A stretch of 64,000 nt of DNA from CAIWHR01 sp963779805. GTDB lineage: Bacteria; Pseudomonadota; Gammaproteobacteria; Burkholderiales; Casimicrobiaceae. Positions 21,501 through 28,304 of the stretch are shown here, in pieces. Made by a program: the position numbers and the translations under genes. Numbering within the stretch: the stretch's first letter is position 1; each line of letters starts with the position of its first letter. The stretch covers positions 62,001-126,000 of the forward strand of contig CAVZZN010000011.1 of assembly GCA_963779805.1 (NCBI GenBank), given 5' to 3'. The notes beneath the pieces were generated by a model, which was not told the DNA's origin, searched no databases, and worked only from the letters and a program-made list of their open reading frames with translations.

Positions 21501-23285
21501 CGTGCTCCGACCCTGTGCGACGCGCGCCTCCTCGCCCTCGGCGGCAAGCGCGGTCACGCGCTCGCGCGCCTCGACGAGCCTGCGCTCGAGGCGCTCGAGG
21601 CGGTGGTAGGCGGAAATCGTGGTGCTGGCGGGCGTGCGCAGGCGCTCGAGCAGCAGGCCCTCGCTCTTGCGCCCCGGCCACGGCAGCAGCACCGTGAGGA
21701 TGAGGCGATCCTCGAGCTCGCAGTACGGGGTCCAGTCGGCCACGTCGCCAAGGCCGAGCTGGCGCACGACCGCCTTCAGCAGCTCGTCGCAGGTGAGATC
21801 GAGCAGCGCGCGCTGGCCGAAGCAGCGCGATGCGGTGTGCACCACCCCGCGCAGGACGACCCACGGCAACGGAATGTCGTCGTTCGCGACGAACTCGAGG
21901 TCGATCGGCTCGAGACGCCCGGCTTCGTCGACGACGAGGTTGAACGGTACGCAGTCGAGCAGCTCGCCCGGCAGGCGCCGCTGCGACCATGGCAGCGCCG
22001 CGTCGTGCCCGTCGCGCACGCGGCTCAGCAGCAACGAGAGCCACGGCGTGAATGCGGCCGCGATGTCCTCGATCGCGTCGGTACGTGCGATCACGTCGGC
22101 GATGGCGCGCACGTACAGGCGCCCAGGCACGTAGCGCGAGGCCCCGACGCGATGCTCGAGCGCCATCGCGGGGGCAGCTTCGCCCGCGACAGCCTGCGGA
22201 TACAGGTGCGCCTTCGCGACCGCAACGTCCGCACCCGCGCCGGTGAAGGACGTCACCGTGGCATAGCGCGCCACGCGTGCCGTGCTGTACTTGTGCGCGA
22301 GCCAGTTGCCGTCGGGATCGGCAGGATTGGCCGGGCCGGTGCGTGCGACGGCGAGGAAGGAGTTGGCGAGCTCGCCCAGCAACGCATTGCGACGCAGCAC
22401 CGGCCACGCCCCCGCTTCGTCGAACGAGCGCAGGGGACTGCCCCCGTGATCGCGCGCGGTCTCGCCGAACAGGAGATCGCCGACGGCAAAGGCCTCCACG
22501 CCAAGAGCGCGATCGGCCACGACCACCGTCGGCACCTTGTAGTCGGGGAACGGGTAGTACCAGTCGACTCCCGAGAAACCGGCGCGGCGCAGGCGCCATT
22601 CGAGCTCGCGCTTGCCGAACGTGACCGCCGTCGTCGGCCCGTACAGGTCGGTCACGCCGGTGAAGCGCGCGCCCAGGTGATCCTCGTGGCAGCCGTTGAG
22701 GTACTTCAACCCGAGCTGGTTCTCGATCGCGAGGACCAGCACGCCGCCCGGCTTCAGCAGCGAGCGGGCGCGACCGAGGCAGGCGTGCACGGGATCGTCG
22801 CCGGGGAGGAACAGGCGCGAATACTCCAGCACGCCGACCAGCGTGACGAGGTCGTACAGCGCGGGCGGCTCGAAGCACGACAGGTCGTCGTAGTAGACGC
22901 TGACGTTCGGCAGGTCGCGCGTACGGGCCGCGGCGCAGCGCGCGCGCACGTACGCGCCTTCGAGTGCGTGCACCACGGCACCGCACTCACCGAGGTAGCG
23001 CGTGAGGGCACCGCAACCGGCGCCGAGCTCGAGCACCGTCGCCCCGGGTGCGATGCGGAAGGGGCGCAGCAGATTCGCCCGCGCGGGGCTCAAGTGGGCT
23101 TCGTCGGGCCAGCTCCGGATCGCGCCGGCGAGCTCCTCCGAGCCGGTCGAGAGGTCCTTCGCCGCGAGCAGCAGGTCAAGGATGCGCTGCTCCCCGCCAT
23201 CGGCGTACGCGATGCCGGCAAAGCCGTCGCGAACGCGAACACCGGTGGCGGGCTCGAGCGTGTACGAAGCGGCTGCGGGCTTCAT
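18567..23285 (-). CDS. giant methyltransferase/kinase-like/coiled-coil/GT2/WbsX protein
   Basis: A 1572-aa cytoplasmic multidomain protein, read without interruption. Residues 65-185 are a class I methyltransferase (VLELGAGCG at 85-93). Residues about 260-540 resemble a divergent protein/APH kinase, with a catalytic-loop-like D444-x4-N449 and a metal-loop-like IDLE (461-464). Residues about 560-840 are a long Ala/Glu/Arg-rich coiled coil. Residues 973-1190 are a GT2 domain (LSIVIPAFG, VVDDGSP, LNNDAKV, CEDSDLCYR). Residues 1222-1572 are a WbsX/GTWF-type domain (YLPQYHPIPEND, GFCYYYYWFGGK, WANENWTRRWDG, NAWNEWGEGNYLEPD). The first three parts match the order in E. coli WbdD, which caps and measures O9a chains. 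Its start overlaps the wzt stop. The kinase call is inference; the other domains are clear. Confidence 0.85.
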   Translation of the reverse strand: MKPAAASYTLEPATGVRVRDGFAGIAYADGGEQRILDLLLAAKDLSTGSEELAGAIRSWPDEAHLSPARANLLRPFRIAPGATVLELGAGCGALTRYLGECGAVVHALEGAYVRARCAAARTRDLPNVSVYYDDLSCFEPPALYDLVTLVGVLEYSRLFLPGDDPVHACLGRARSLLKPGGVLVLAIENQLGLKYLNGCHEDHLGARFTGVTDLYGPTTAVTFGKRELEWRLRRAGFSGVDWYYPFPDYKVPTVVVADRALGVEAFAVGDLLFGETARDHGGSPLRSFDEAGAWPVLRRNALLGELANSFLAVARTGPANPADPDGNWLAHKYSTARVARYATVTSFTGAGADVAVAKAHLYPQAVAGEAAPAMALEHRVGASRYVPGRLYVRAIADVIARTDAIEDIAAAFTPWLSLLLSRVRDGHDAALPWSQRRLPGELLDCVPFNLVVDEAGRLEPIDLEFVANDDIPLPWVVLRGVVHTASRCFGQRALLDLTCDELLKAVVRQLGLGDVADWTPYCELEDRLILTVLLPWPGRKSEGLLLERLRTPASTTISAYHRLERLERRLVEARERVTALAAEGEEARVAQGRSTASIAQLQARASELERELGRAQAALATQRQDATEALAARELRIAALSAQEAELRAAYDAHAASATRELAGLRATHEAHVATLTRELTEARAAQQTEVAALTRELASARAAHEAQIATRERELADAGATHEAQLRFLASELAAMRAARDAAQAIFLGALERERADRNHQADSHRLHAAQLERAVAAASSEATAAGELLRTLQAELVNRDDEITQLRRQLESQMSAGASAREELAAVRARLSGIEASASHRIATRVGAMRGAAARALDRIVSGSRAAAVRGASTSARALGAVRGSAGRAVEQSQRAVTWPAFAFARSVYTRLPVSPDARTRVKDVFYERFGVLFRHTQNFQMWELTRNAPPPTVSVCGPTPLAALPATTGGPSLSIVIPAFGKPGLTRSCIRRVRSAGCRVPMEIIVVDDGSPRPLAEELKSDALVRIVRLDRNSGFIEACNRGAAEAQGTHLVFLNNDAKVRAGALDAMLAAFDAHEGVGIVGCKLVFPDGRLQEAGAYIRPDGSADMVGLWDDPDKPQYGFAREVGYVSGACLMIPRALFLELGGFDPAFAPAYCEDSDLCYRVRASGRRVMYEPRAVVVHALSASMQESSIDKQQVVAANQHKFLERWSGTLEDEDRLRAIAFYLPQYHPIPENDAWWGKGFTEWTNVARARPLFAGHHQPNIPADLGFYDLRVPEVREQQADLARAAGLHGFCYYYYWFGGKRLLNGPLDAVIASGAPDFPFCVCWANENWTRRWDGLDSEVLMAQRHSPDDDIAFIESLLPAFRDPRYIRVRGRPVLLLYRPALLPDARATAERWRAHARKRGIGELYLLAVQSFFHLEGAAPDTYGFDGAVEFPPHSLAIVAPEQPQGFPGRRFEGNAYDYRQTADSFIKRVPPGYKLFRCVMPRWDNTARRRAASGVFVNGGPEAYREWLRRAADYTRRMYFGDERLLFVNAWNEWGEGNYLEPDRQYGHAYLDATRAVLRGT

Positions 23286-24646
23286 TGCAGCTTCTCGGTC
23301 GCCTCGGCTTGGGCGTCGGCTTCGGCCTCGGCCGCAAGGGCCGGCTCCGTCACGCAGATGCCGAGGTCGACGAGACCGAAGTTGCGACGCGCGTTCACGA
23401 CGCGCAGAAGGATCGAGTCATAGCGGCGATCGAGCGGCACGACGCCCTCGGGCGTGTCCTCCGCGACCCCGAGCGAGAGCAGGTAATCGCCACCGTTGAG
23501 TGCGCACGAGAAATCGAAGCGTGCATAAACGACCTCGCCGGCGCTGCGCGCGCGGAACGGCGCCCACGCAACGGCATCGCGCGAGTTGTTGCCGCTCACC
23601 TCGATCCCGTCGGGCGTCTTGATCGTGAGCCCGAGGATCGGCTGCGCAACGTCGGCGCGGAACGCGACCTTCATCACGACGGCCCCCGCCTCGCCCGTGC
23701 GGAGCATGCCGGTCTCGCGGCCCTCTGCGTCCAGCACGAGGTAGTCGACGATCTGCGCCTTGCCGTTGCCCCAGCGGTGCTCGAGGGCGTTGTAGCTGCC
23801 GCGCGCCGCGAAGCGATCCTGCGTGGCACCCGTGTCGGGACCGAAGAGGCTCCCGAGCGCCTCCTGGGTCGCGACGGGACGGCCTGCGTCCCTGCGGCCG
23901 GGACGGGTGCCGAACAGCAGCTCGAGGTAGCGCGCCACGACGGCCTTCGGATTGCCCTCCATCACCAGCCTGCCCGCATCGATCAGCACCGCGCGGGAGC
24001 AATGCCGCACGATCTGCTCGACCGAGTGCGTGACGAACAGGATGGTGACGCCGTTGTCCCGGAACTCCTCGAACTTGCGGAAGCACTGCGCCTGAAACCG
24101 GGCGTCGCCGACGGCGAGCGCTTCGTCCACGATCAGGATCTCGGGGTCGATGTGGATGGCGACGGCGAAGGTGAGCCGCGCGTACATGCCGCTCGAGTAC
24201 GTCTTGACGGGCTGGTCGATGTAATCGCCGATGTCCGCGAACCGCACGATGCGATCCATGCGCGCGGCGGTCTCGGCTTCGCTCATCCCGGCGATGGCGG
24301 TGCTGAGCACGATGTTCTCGCGACCGGTGAACTCCGGATTGAACCCCGACCCGAGCTCAAGTATAGCGCTCGTGCGGCCGTTGACCTCGACCTTGCCCGC
24401 GCTGGGGTTGAGCGTGCCCGCGATGATCTGCAACAGGGTCGACTTGCCCGATCCGTTCCTGCCCAGGATGCCCACCGTTTCGCCCCGACGCACGTCGAAG
24501 CTCACGTCGTCGAGCGCGCGAAACTCGTGGTAGAACCGCTTGCGCCCGCGCAGCAGCGATTGCAGGAAGCGATGCTCCGGGCGGCTGTAGATCTGGTACG
24601 ACTTGGTGAGACCGCTCACCCTGATCACCGGGGCGTCAGAGGACAT
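23282..24646 (-). CDS. wzt: polysaccharide export ABC ATPase with glycan-binding C-terminus
   Basis: The ATP-binding subunit of an ABC exporter for lipid-linked O-antigen or similar polysaccharide, 454 aa. The first 250 residues hold Walker A (GRNGSGKST, 62-70), the Wzt-type signature YSSGMYARL in place of LSGGQ, Walker B with ILIVDEALAVGD, and the switch His in FVTHS. The extra C-terminal 150 residues (from about 300, beta-rich, containing VVMKVAFRADV and YLLSLGVAED) correspond to the Wzt carbohydrate-binding domain. In E. coli O9a that domain recognises the chain-end modification. The start overlaps the wzm stop by 11 nt and the stop overlaps the giant gene. Confidence 0.92.
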   Translation of the reverse strand: MSSDAPVIRVSGLTKSYQIYSRPEHRFLQSLLRGRKRFYHEFRALDDVSFDVRRGETVGILGRNGSGKSTLLQIIAGTLNPSAGKVEVNGRTSAILELGSGFNPEFTGRENIVLSTAIAGMSEAETAARMDRIVRFADIGDYIDQPVKTYSSGMYARLTFAVAIHIDPEILIVDEALAVGDARFQAQCFRKFEEFRDNGVTILFVTHSVEQIVRHCSRAVLIDAGRLVMEGNPKAVVARYLELLFGTRPGRRDAGRPVATQEALGSLFGPDTGATQDRFAARGSYNALEHRWGNGKAQIVDYLVLDAEGRETGMLRTGEAGAVVMKVAFRADVAQPILGLTIKTPDGIEVSGNNSRDAVAWAPFRARSAGEVVYARFDFSCALNGGDYLLSLGVAEDTPEGVVPLDRRYDSILLRVVNARRNFGLVDLGICVTEPALAAEAEADAQAEATEKLQ

Positions 24647-25488
24647 CGGCAAAGCCCGCGCGCGAGCGCTCGAAACCGTACAGGCCCGCGAGCGCAGTGA
24701 CGCACGCGAGAGCCAAGCAGCAGGAGCCACTGCCCGACGTCCGGCAACGTGCCGTAGATCAGTATGTCGCGCAGCTCGCCGATGACGGGGGTGAGGAAGT
24801 TGATTTCCACGATCCAGCGAAACCGCTGCGGCACGGCTTCGATGGGATAGAACACCGGGCTCAGGAACAGGAGCAGCGTCGTGACGAGGCCGATGGTCTG
24901 GCCGATGTCGCGCAGGTAGACCCCGAGCGCAGCGAGCGCCCACGTGAGCCCGAGCGTGAACAGCAGCAGCGGCAGCCACACGAGCGGAAGGAGGAGAGCC
25001 GTCGCGGGCACGCGTCCCGTGCCTGCCACGACGAACGCGAGCAGCACGAGCACGTTCATGCCGGCGTGGAACAGCGCGGTGAGCACGGCCATCCAGGGCA
25101 GCACGGCGAGCGGGAACACGACCTTCTTCACGTATGCCGCGTGCGCCAGCACGAGGCCCGGGGCGCGGTTGAGACATTCGGCGAGGAAGGTGTGCGCGAT
25201 GAGGCCCACGAACAGGATCGTCGCGAAGTGCGGGCCGCCGCTCGCCGGCCCGCCCCACTTCATCTTGAAGATGGTCCCGAACACGAACGTGTAGAGCGCG
25301 AGCAGGAACAGCGGCTGCAGGACGGGCCAGAGCAAGTTGAGCTTCGCTCCGCGATAGCGCACCGCGATGTCGCGGCGCGTGAGCTCGACCACCAGGCGCC
25401 GATGCCGCGTCAGCACGCCTAGCGGGGAAAAGGTCTTGCTGTCGCGTGCCGCCGGGGCGGGGGCCGCAGCGGGCTGGGCTTCGGGCAT
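24636..25488 (-). CDS. wzm: polysaccharide export ABC permease, frameshifted near C-terminus
   Basis: The ABC-2 type membrane subunit that partners Wzt, about 283 aa with six hydrophobic segments. Typical Wzm stretches are LVVELTRRDIAVRYRGAKLNLLWPVLQP, LNRAPGLVLAHAAYVKKVVFPL and LRDIGQTIGLVTTLLLFLSPVFYPI. Reading straight through gives a basic, non-hydrophobic tail. A shift near 24717 restores LALACVTALAGLYGFERSRAGFADVL and a TGA at 24636-24638 that overlaps the wzt start, the normal arrangement. The span is 853 nt, one more than a whole number of codons, so a single inserted base is the simplest explanation. ATG 25488 is preferred; GTG 25524 is an alternative start. Confidence 0.87.
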
Positions 25489-25556
25489 CGTGCTCGTTGT
25501 GGTGAACGCAGCCACGCCGGGCACGCTCGAAGCGCGCGTGCCGGAAGGGGCGGGGC

Positions 25557-25562
25557 ATTATA
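25557..25562 (-). promoter_or_regulatory. candidate -10 box of polysaccharide operon
   Basis: A perfect TATAAT on the minus strand stands out in this GC-rich intergenic region, about 70 nt before the wzm start. The hexamer 17 bp upstream (GGCTCG) is a poor -35, so it may need an activator. It is the only good promoter-like element seen for the eight-gene operon ending at hddC. Confidence 0.45.
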
Positions 25563-25614
25563 TCCTTCGCGGCCCCTGCCGAGCCCGCGGCCGCGGGGCC
25601 GGGTGCGCGCGCGG

Positions 25615-25620
25615 TAGAAT
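25615..25620 (+). promoter_or_regulatory. candidate -10 box, near-leaderless hydrolase transcript
   Basis: TAGAAT ends 6 nt before the ATG at 25627, so transcription would start at or next to the start codon. No Shine-Dalgarno sequence precedes the ATG and no clear -35 is visible. The call is tentative. Confidence 0.35.
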
Positions 25621-25626
25621 CGATCG

Positions 25627-26196
25627 ATGACCCCGCGCACCCGCTCCGATCCCCAGGCCCTGGTGCTCGAAGCCGTTGCGTTCGCGGCGGAGAAGCATCG
25701 TCACCAGCGGCGCAAGGACGCCCACGCGTCCCCCTACATCAATCATCCGATCGAGCTCGCCATCCTGCTCGAGCGCGAAGGCGTGTCGGACCCGGTGATC
25801 CTCTGCGCAGCACTGCTGCACGACACGATCGAGGACACCCAGACCACGGAAGCCGAGCTGCGCGCGCATTTCGGCGAGCGCATCGCGCGCGTGGTGATGG
25901 AGGTCACGGACGACAAGGCGCTGCCCAAGCAGGACCGCAAGCGCCTGCAGATCGAGCACGCGCACGCGCTGTCGAGCGAAGCGCGCGCCGTGAAGCTCGC
26001 CGACAAGATCTGCAACCTGCGCGACATGGTGGAGTCCCCGCCCGCAGGCTGGTCGCTGCGGCGGCGGCAGGAGTACCTCGAGTGGGCGCGCGACGTGATC
26101 GCCGGGCTGCGCGGTCATCACCCGCGCCTCGAGGCCATCTTCGACGACGTCTATCGGCACGGCGTCGAGACGCTCGGCCCCTCCGCGGCAACTTGA
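25627..26196 (+). CDS. small alarmone hydrolase (Mesh1-like HD protein)
   Basis: A 189-aa HD-domain protein resembling single-domain (p)ppGpp hydrolases (SAH/Mesh1), which remove the 3'-pyrophosphate of ppGpp in a manganese-dependent reaction. Metal ligands match: His40 in YINHPIE, His65-Asp66 in LLHDTIEDT, and Asp126 in VKLADKICNLRDM. The KHRHQRRKD stretch before the first ligand is also typical. The synthetase, TGS and ACT domains of full-length RelA/SpoT are absent. It faces away from the polysaccharide operon with 138 bp between start codons. Hydrolysis of other nucleotides such as NADPH is known for some members and cannot be excluded. Confidence 0.87.
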   Translation: MTPRTRSDPQALVLEAVAFAAEKHRHQRRKDAHASPYINHPIELAILLEREGVSDPVILCAALLHDTIEDTQTTEAELRAHFGERIARVVMEVTDDKALPKQDRKRLQIEHAHALSSEARAVKLADKICNLRDMVESPPAGWSLRRRQEYLEWARDVIAGLRGHHPRLEAIFDDVYRHGVETLGPSAAT

Positions 26197-26326
26197 CATT
26201 ACTGCCAGTTGCGGCGTCCGCACCGGCGCGCAGAATGGACCCCTTCCCGTGCGGCCGCGGGGCCCAGCCCGCCGGCCGACACCGCCGTCGCTGCGGCAGG
26301 CGCGGCGCCAACCCGAAAGGACCGCG

Positions 26327-26659
26327 GTGAACCTCGACAGTGTGCGTGCGGCGCTCGCCGCAATCCCGGACCGCGATCTGCGCGCATTCAGCGCCGCGGC
26401 CGAGTCCTCCACCGGTCTCGTCGGCGGCCTGGTCGCCTGGCTGGAGCACGCCGCAGGGTGGGAGATCGATCGCCGGGCCGACCACCACTACCCGTTGCGC
26501 GAGCCGATGGAAGCCATGGAGGTCATCGAGATCCCCGACAGCCTCCTCGCGCTTGCGGTGCTGGAGCTCCAGTTCCGCCACGACGCCGGGCACGAGGCCA
26601 TCGCGGTCTTTCTGACGGCAGCGGCGGACTGCATCCGACCCGCGTGCTCGATGCACTGA
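26327..26659 (+). CDS. hypothetical protein, 110 aa
   Basis: I do not recognise a family. The start is GTG 26327, preceded by AAAGGA with 5-nt spacing. The protein is acidic and helical in appearance, with MEAMEVIEIPDSLLALAVLELQFRHDAGHEAIAVFLTAAADC in the second half. It has no signal peptide, membrane segment or cysteine motif. It follows the alarmone hydrolase by 130 nt on the same strand and may be co-transcribed. Confidence 0.6.
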   Translation: MNLDSVRAALAAIPDRDLRAFSAAAESSTGLVGGLVAWLEHAAGWEIDRRADHHYPLREPMEAMEVIEIPDSLLALAVLELQFRHDAGHEAIAVFLTAAADCIRPACSMH

Positions 26660-26785
26660 CGGCACGGCGCGGGCCAGCCCGGCGCCACGACAGGCAAGCG
26701 CCGGCGGCGCCGATGGATGCGACCGGCGAGGCTGAACGGCTCGAGCCGGGTATCTCCCGGTAGCTTTCGCAGCGTGCCGGATGGC

Positions 26786-27106
26786 TCAGCGGCGGCCGTG
26801 CCCCTGGCCGGTCTCGCTGGGCCGGCGAGCCACGGGCTCGCGCTCGCGCCCGTTCTTGCCCCTGCGACTCTGGCCACGCGTACCGTGAACCCGCTTGGAA
26901 ACGACGGCATCCTCGGCAGCCAGGGTCGGCACGCTGGCGCGCACGAGCTGGTCGATGTCCTCGAACGAGTCGAACAGTGCCATGAACGCGTTCTGCGCCG
27001 CGTCGAAGGACAGCGGCGGCTCGCCCGCAACCGGTCCCCAGCGACGGGCGCGGGAACGCAGGAAGGCCTCTGAATGCGTGATCCGGTAGGTGCGGGTGCG
27101 GTTCAT
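26786..27106 (-). CDS. hypothetical basic protein, 106 aa
   Basis: An unrecognised small protein starting MNRTRTYRITHSEAFLRSRARRW. Its middle is acidic and hydrophobic (FDAAQNAFMALFDSFEDIDQLVRASVPTL) and its tail is strongly basic and probably disordered (rich in Arg, Gly and Lys). The ATG at 27106 is the most plausible start; the open frame continues upstream without protein character. It converges on the 110-aa gene. Because its overlap with chance frames is large, the coding call is moderate. Confidence 0.45.
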   Translation of the reverse strand: MNRTRTYRITHSEAFLRSRARRWGPVAGEPPLSFDAAQNAFMALFDSFEDIDQLVRASVPTLAAEDAVVSKRVHGTRGQSRRGKNGREREPVARRPSETGQGHGRR

Positions 27107-27412
27107 GTCGTTAGCGCCGAGGTGATTGAACGCAGCATAAGCTCCACTGTGCAACGGTCCAAGACGCCGTCCGCCGATTCCCGCGTAGGACCGGTCTGAC
27201 ACCGGCACGGACCATGTACCTTCCGGGCAGCCACGCCACTGTTTCATTGTAGGGTCGTCCGGAGACGGCGCATTGATCTTTGGCACCTGTTGATCGGATC
27301 CCGTGTGCGGCGCCCGACGACCCGAGCGCGTGCGGCGCGCGCCGAGGGCGGGCCTTGGGCTAAGCTTCGCCAGCGCAACGGGCGCCCGGCCACCCCGTGA
27401 AGGATCGACCCG
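27107..27412. other. intergenic region without recognised gene
   Basis: About 306 nt between two divergent genes. It is less GC-rich than its surroundings in the first half (27130-27290) and must hold promoters for both sides, but I see no convincing paired hexamers, no hairpin terminator and no RNA gene. Confidence 0.5.
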
Positions 27413-28111
27413 ATGACCTCTCCCGCGCCGTACCCGTTTCCGCCCGATCTCGTCGCGCAGCTCATGGCGCGGCGGGGTGCGCTGCACTGCTACGACCAAC
27501 TCGAGCCGCGCCGCACGGCGCTGGTCGTCGTCGACATGCAGACGGGGTTCCTGAAGCCGGGATGGCCGACCGCGCTCGACAGCGCACGTGACATCGTGCC
27601 GACTGTCAACCGGCTCGCCGCCGCGGTGCGCGCGTGCGGGGGCGAGGTCGTGTGGGTCGTGTGGCGGCTCGAGCCCGATGCGCCGAAGCGCTGGACCGTT
27701 TTCTTCGATCACGTGCTCGGGGCGGCGGCAAGCGAGAATTTCCGCGCCGTGTTCACCGCCGGGCACGAAGGCCAGTCGCTGTGGCCGCAGCTCGATTACC
27801 GGCCGGGGGAAGCCGTGATCGGCAAGGTGAACTTCAGCGGGTTCTCCGGCAGTCACGGCAAGCTCGAGCGGCATCTCAGGGCAGAGGGGCGCGACACCCT
27901 GCTCATCGCCGGAACCGTCACCAACGTGTGCTGCGAGTCGACCGCTCGCGAAGCCGCCTTTGCCGATTTCAGGACCATCATGGTCGCCGACGCGAACGCG
28001 GGGCGCAGCGCCGCCGACAACCTCGTCGCCTTCTCGACGTTCATCCGCGCCTTCGGCGACGTCATGACGGCCGACGAAGTCATCGCCCGACTGGAGCGCG
28101 GCCGCCCTTGA
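27413..28111 (+). CDS. isochorismatase-family cysteine hydrolase
   Basis: A 232-aa soluble hydrolase with the family catalytic triad: Asp41 in ALVVVDMQTGF, Lys138 in AVIGKVNFSGF, and Cys173 in TVTNVCCESTAR. Family members hydrolyse amides such as ureidoacrylate, N-carbamoyl compounds and nicotinamide, or isochorismate. The TNVCxESTAR form is closest to ureidoacrylate/N-carbamoyl amidohydrolases. It is followed after 193 nt by a complete oligopeptide-type ABC importer on the same strand. It may therefore process an imported amide, but this is inference from position only. Confidence 0.87.
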   Translation: MTSPAPYPFPPDLVAQLMARRGALHCYDQLEPRRTALVVVDMQTGFLKPGWPTALDSARDIVPTVNRLAAAVRACGGEVVWVVWRLEPDAPKRWTVFFDHVLGAAASENFRAVFTAGHEGQSLWPQLDYRPGEAVIGKVNFSGFSGSHGKLERHLRAEGRDTLLIAGTVTNVCCESTAREAAFADFRTIMVADANAGRSAADNLVAFSTFIRAFGDVMTADEVIARLERGRP

Positions 28112-28304
28112 GCAGAGAAGATCGCGCTTTCTGCTCCGAGTGACGGATTGGGGCGCGCGGTCGCCGGAAGCTCGCGAAGGCAGCGCGTGTTGACGGCGCG
28201 CTGCCGCACCCCTACCCTCTCGCGACGGCGAGGCACGCCTCGCCCGACCCGCCGCTCGCCGCGCGGGACCCCCGTCCGCAACAGCCCCTCCCGGAGGCCA
28301 CACG

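Noticed and set aside
18339..23423. A 1694-codon open frame on the plus strand opposite the giant polysaccharide gene
   Set aside because: It is rich in Arg, Ala, His and Val without domains and mirrors the codon pattern of the real minus-strand gene. High GC makes such antisense frames common.
28110..28136. GAGCAGA/TCTGCTC hairpin after the isochorismatase-like gene as a terminator
   Set aside because: A 7-bp stem with a 13-nt loop and no following T run is too weak to call.
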